This document shows positions 62,446 through 64,000 of a stretch of DNA of 64,000 nt, one piece after another; the first letter of the stretch is position 1, and each line of letters begins with the position of its first letter. A program made the translations under genes and the position numbers. The notes under the pieces are model-generated. The model ran no database searches. It was not told the DNA's origin and was given only the letters and a program-made list of their open reading frames with translations. The stretch comes from Dillenia suffruticosa (lineage: Eukaryota; Streptophyta; Magnoliopsida; Dilleniales; Dilleniaceae): positions 1,043,609 to 1,107,608 of the forward strand of contig JAVTVX010000009.1 in NCBI GenBank assembly GCA_033439265.1, written 5' to 3'.

Positions 62446-63245
62446 ATAGATATTTAAAATTATATTCTAATTAACCAAATTCAAAAATCTATATTAACCC
62501 CATTTAGAAAAACATCTCTCTAGATAACTTTTTTTTTATTTTTAAATTTTAAATCAGATAATTGATTAAAAAATTTAACACTTCATTTTATTAAAAACTT
62601 CCATTGGTTGTGCATCTTTACCTCGACTATGAGAATCTTTGCGCAGAGATTCCACCCTTACCTCATAACTTAGTGCTCCATGTGGTGCAAATTGCCCTAA
62701 AACAAAAAACCAAATACTTCCAAAAGGTTCAGCTTTTGGAGCCTTTTCATACTAGGCTACTAAGCTTAATGAAACCAAATCCACGACACAAGAGAGCACT
62801 ATAGCCATTTCAAAATGGCACCACACATTCAACGGAGAGTTGATCTAATGGAAAGAATGCAATCTTCTTTAACCAAAACTCTGGTTCAAATTTTGAGAAT
62901 GAAAAAAATTACATTGAAAGATCTTCCTCTATAGAGGGTCGACAACGGTTCAAGTTGGATTAATCAAAACATATCAAAAAAAAAGGGTAGCACCAGGCAA
63001 GGTACCATAAGTTCACAAGACACATTGAGAGTGAGAGAAAGAGAAAAGAAAAGAAAACTGGAATGCATCAAATCATTCATTTCAAACATAACCAAATCCG
63101 GAAATCAAAACAATGTAACCGGCAACAAAACCTTTTTTCCCGTCTCCAATTTTTCCTCAATCAAATTGTTGGACTTCAGGATTAGTAGGTTCGAAGAGAT
63201 ACCAGCAATCAGCACCATCCCATCAGCAGTCAAGCCTACTCCTAC
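62446..63245. other. Intergenic with dispersed repeat and SINE-like unit
   Basis: A dispersed-repeat copy directly abuts repeat copy 3 (62446-62600). A SINE-like unit lies at about 62835-62985. A frame at 63025-63249 overlaps the antisense 3' UTR of the last gene and lacks motifs. Confidence 0.6.
62835..62985 (+). mobile_element. SINE-like unit
   Basis: An A-box-like AGAGTTGATCTAATGGAAAG and B-box-like ACTCTGGTTCAAATTTTGAG lie about 30 bp apart, and the 3' end is AGGGTCGACAACGGTTCAAG. It resembles the units at 2600, 13135 and 27258. Confidence 0.45.
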
Positions 63246-63756
63246 TTAAGTGCCGCCTGCAGCATCAAAACCACCTGCTGGTTTGCGGTTCAGGTAGCGG
63301 ATGACTGCATCTTCAACCCTGTAACCACAACAGATAAATGCATCAGCATATCCATTCACTGAACTGAATCACACAAGAATGTAAGATTTAGATATTCAGC
63401 GGCAAGGTCTAAAACATAAAATTTGATGAAATCCATCAAAGATCAAGGTGACTGAGGACATCCATCATAACACAAGCTAGAGCTAAATCAATTGTTTATC
63501 CTACAGACTCTTATAGATTAATTCATGGACTGATTTTAACTATGTATTGATGCCAGTAACCAGGCATTCAACAACCACAACAGCCAGAGGGCTCAAATAT
63601 ATGCAACTTAAGTGTATCAAAAAAGAATCAAGTTAATTCAACTAGCATCATCAACTTCAAAGAAGAAACAGCATACCCTGAAGTAATCTTTGTGATGAAA
63701 TCAAATGACAAAATTACATTAGAGACTCGGTGTAAAGCATCTTCTATATCGGCAGA
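63246..63756 (-). CDS. Unidentified gene, last two exons
   Basis: Two minus-strand exons, 63756-63677 (80 nt) and 63318-63246 (73 nt), join in phase with GT..AG ends. They encode SADIEDALHRVSNVILSFDF, ITKITSG, then VEDAVIRYLNRKPAGGFDAA and GGT before the stop. The amphipathic character and the low-bias, splice-consistent structure make this a real 3' end; the repeated (I/V)EDA(L/V).R motif on both exons is notable. I do not recognise the family. Upstream exons should lie beyond about 63800 or outside the window. Confidence 0.6.
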
Positions 63757-64000
63757 CTATCTACTAATCCAAGATCATGCAACAAGAAGGGATATAGTAC
63801 CCTTAGATTCCTAAAGTAATACGTGTTCTTCAATTTAATTGAGCCATTATGATTTGTGACTGCATATGAATAATGCTAGTTATCCACAGAATTTGATATA
63901 TTCTTCTCAATGCAAGAAGAAAAATTGAAGAAAATTGACTAACTAAAAGGTAAGAGTTAGTCCCTCACTATACCTAAGACCTCCAAATCAATTCCTTTTT

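Overview
This is nuclear DNA from a flowering plant, most likely a woody eudicot. It has intron-bearing genes with GT..AG junctions, AT-rich intergenic DNA and many GA/CT microsatellites. The gene set is plant-specific: an MIKC MADS-box gene, DUF3339 proteins, a SnRK1 gamma subunit, a CBS/PB1 protein, a plant EXO70 and a CYP94. The species cannot be named from the sequence alone. The MADS gene resembles the TM8 class, which Arabidopsis lacks. No prokaryotic or organellar block, CRISPR array or operon was seen.

Layout. 1-1114 (-): 5' part of a CBSCBSPB-type CBS-domain gene, running off the left edge. 4167-5502: a tail-to-tail pair of DUF3339 membrane microproteins. 9455-11486 (+): a seven-exon MIKC MADS-box gene. 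13862-19304 (-): complete seven-exon snurportin-1. 21446-22890 (+): a COMM-domain-like gene that looks frameshifted, followed by a truncated RTE-type LINE. 24743-25541: two local tandem-repeat systems. 28944-30304: a small LTR element without pol, lying directly upstream of the single-exon EXO70 gene (30501-32468, +). 36931-41481 (-): complete six-exon SnRK1 gamma subunit. 42326-45749 (-): a 3.4-kb RTE LINE between 18-bp target-site duplications. 46207-50589 (+): a six-exon SAP-domain protein. 56992-58536 (+): an intact intronless CYP94, followed by a decayed CYP94 fragment and three copies of a ~250-bp repeat. 63246-63756 (-): the last two exons of a gene I could not name.

The genes do not form a pathway; this is ordinary plant gene order. 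Exon calls rest on reading frame, splice dinucleotides, phase continuity and remembered family motifs; no alignment was run. The more unusual material is in the repeats: perfect duplications around two RTE insertions (one only 39 bp long), a dispersed ~150-200-bp repeat in more than ten places and both orientations, SINE-like units sharing a 3' end, and the duplicated and decayed CYP94 region. I found no convincing new biological system.
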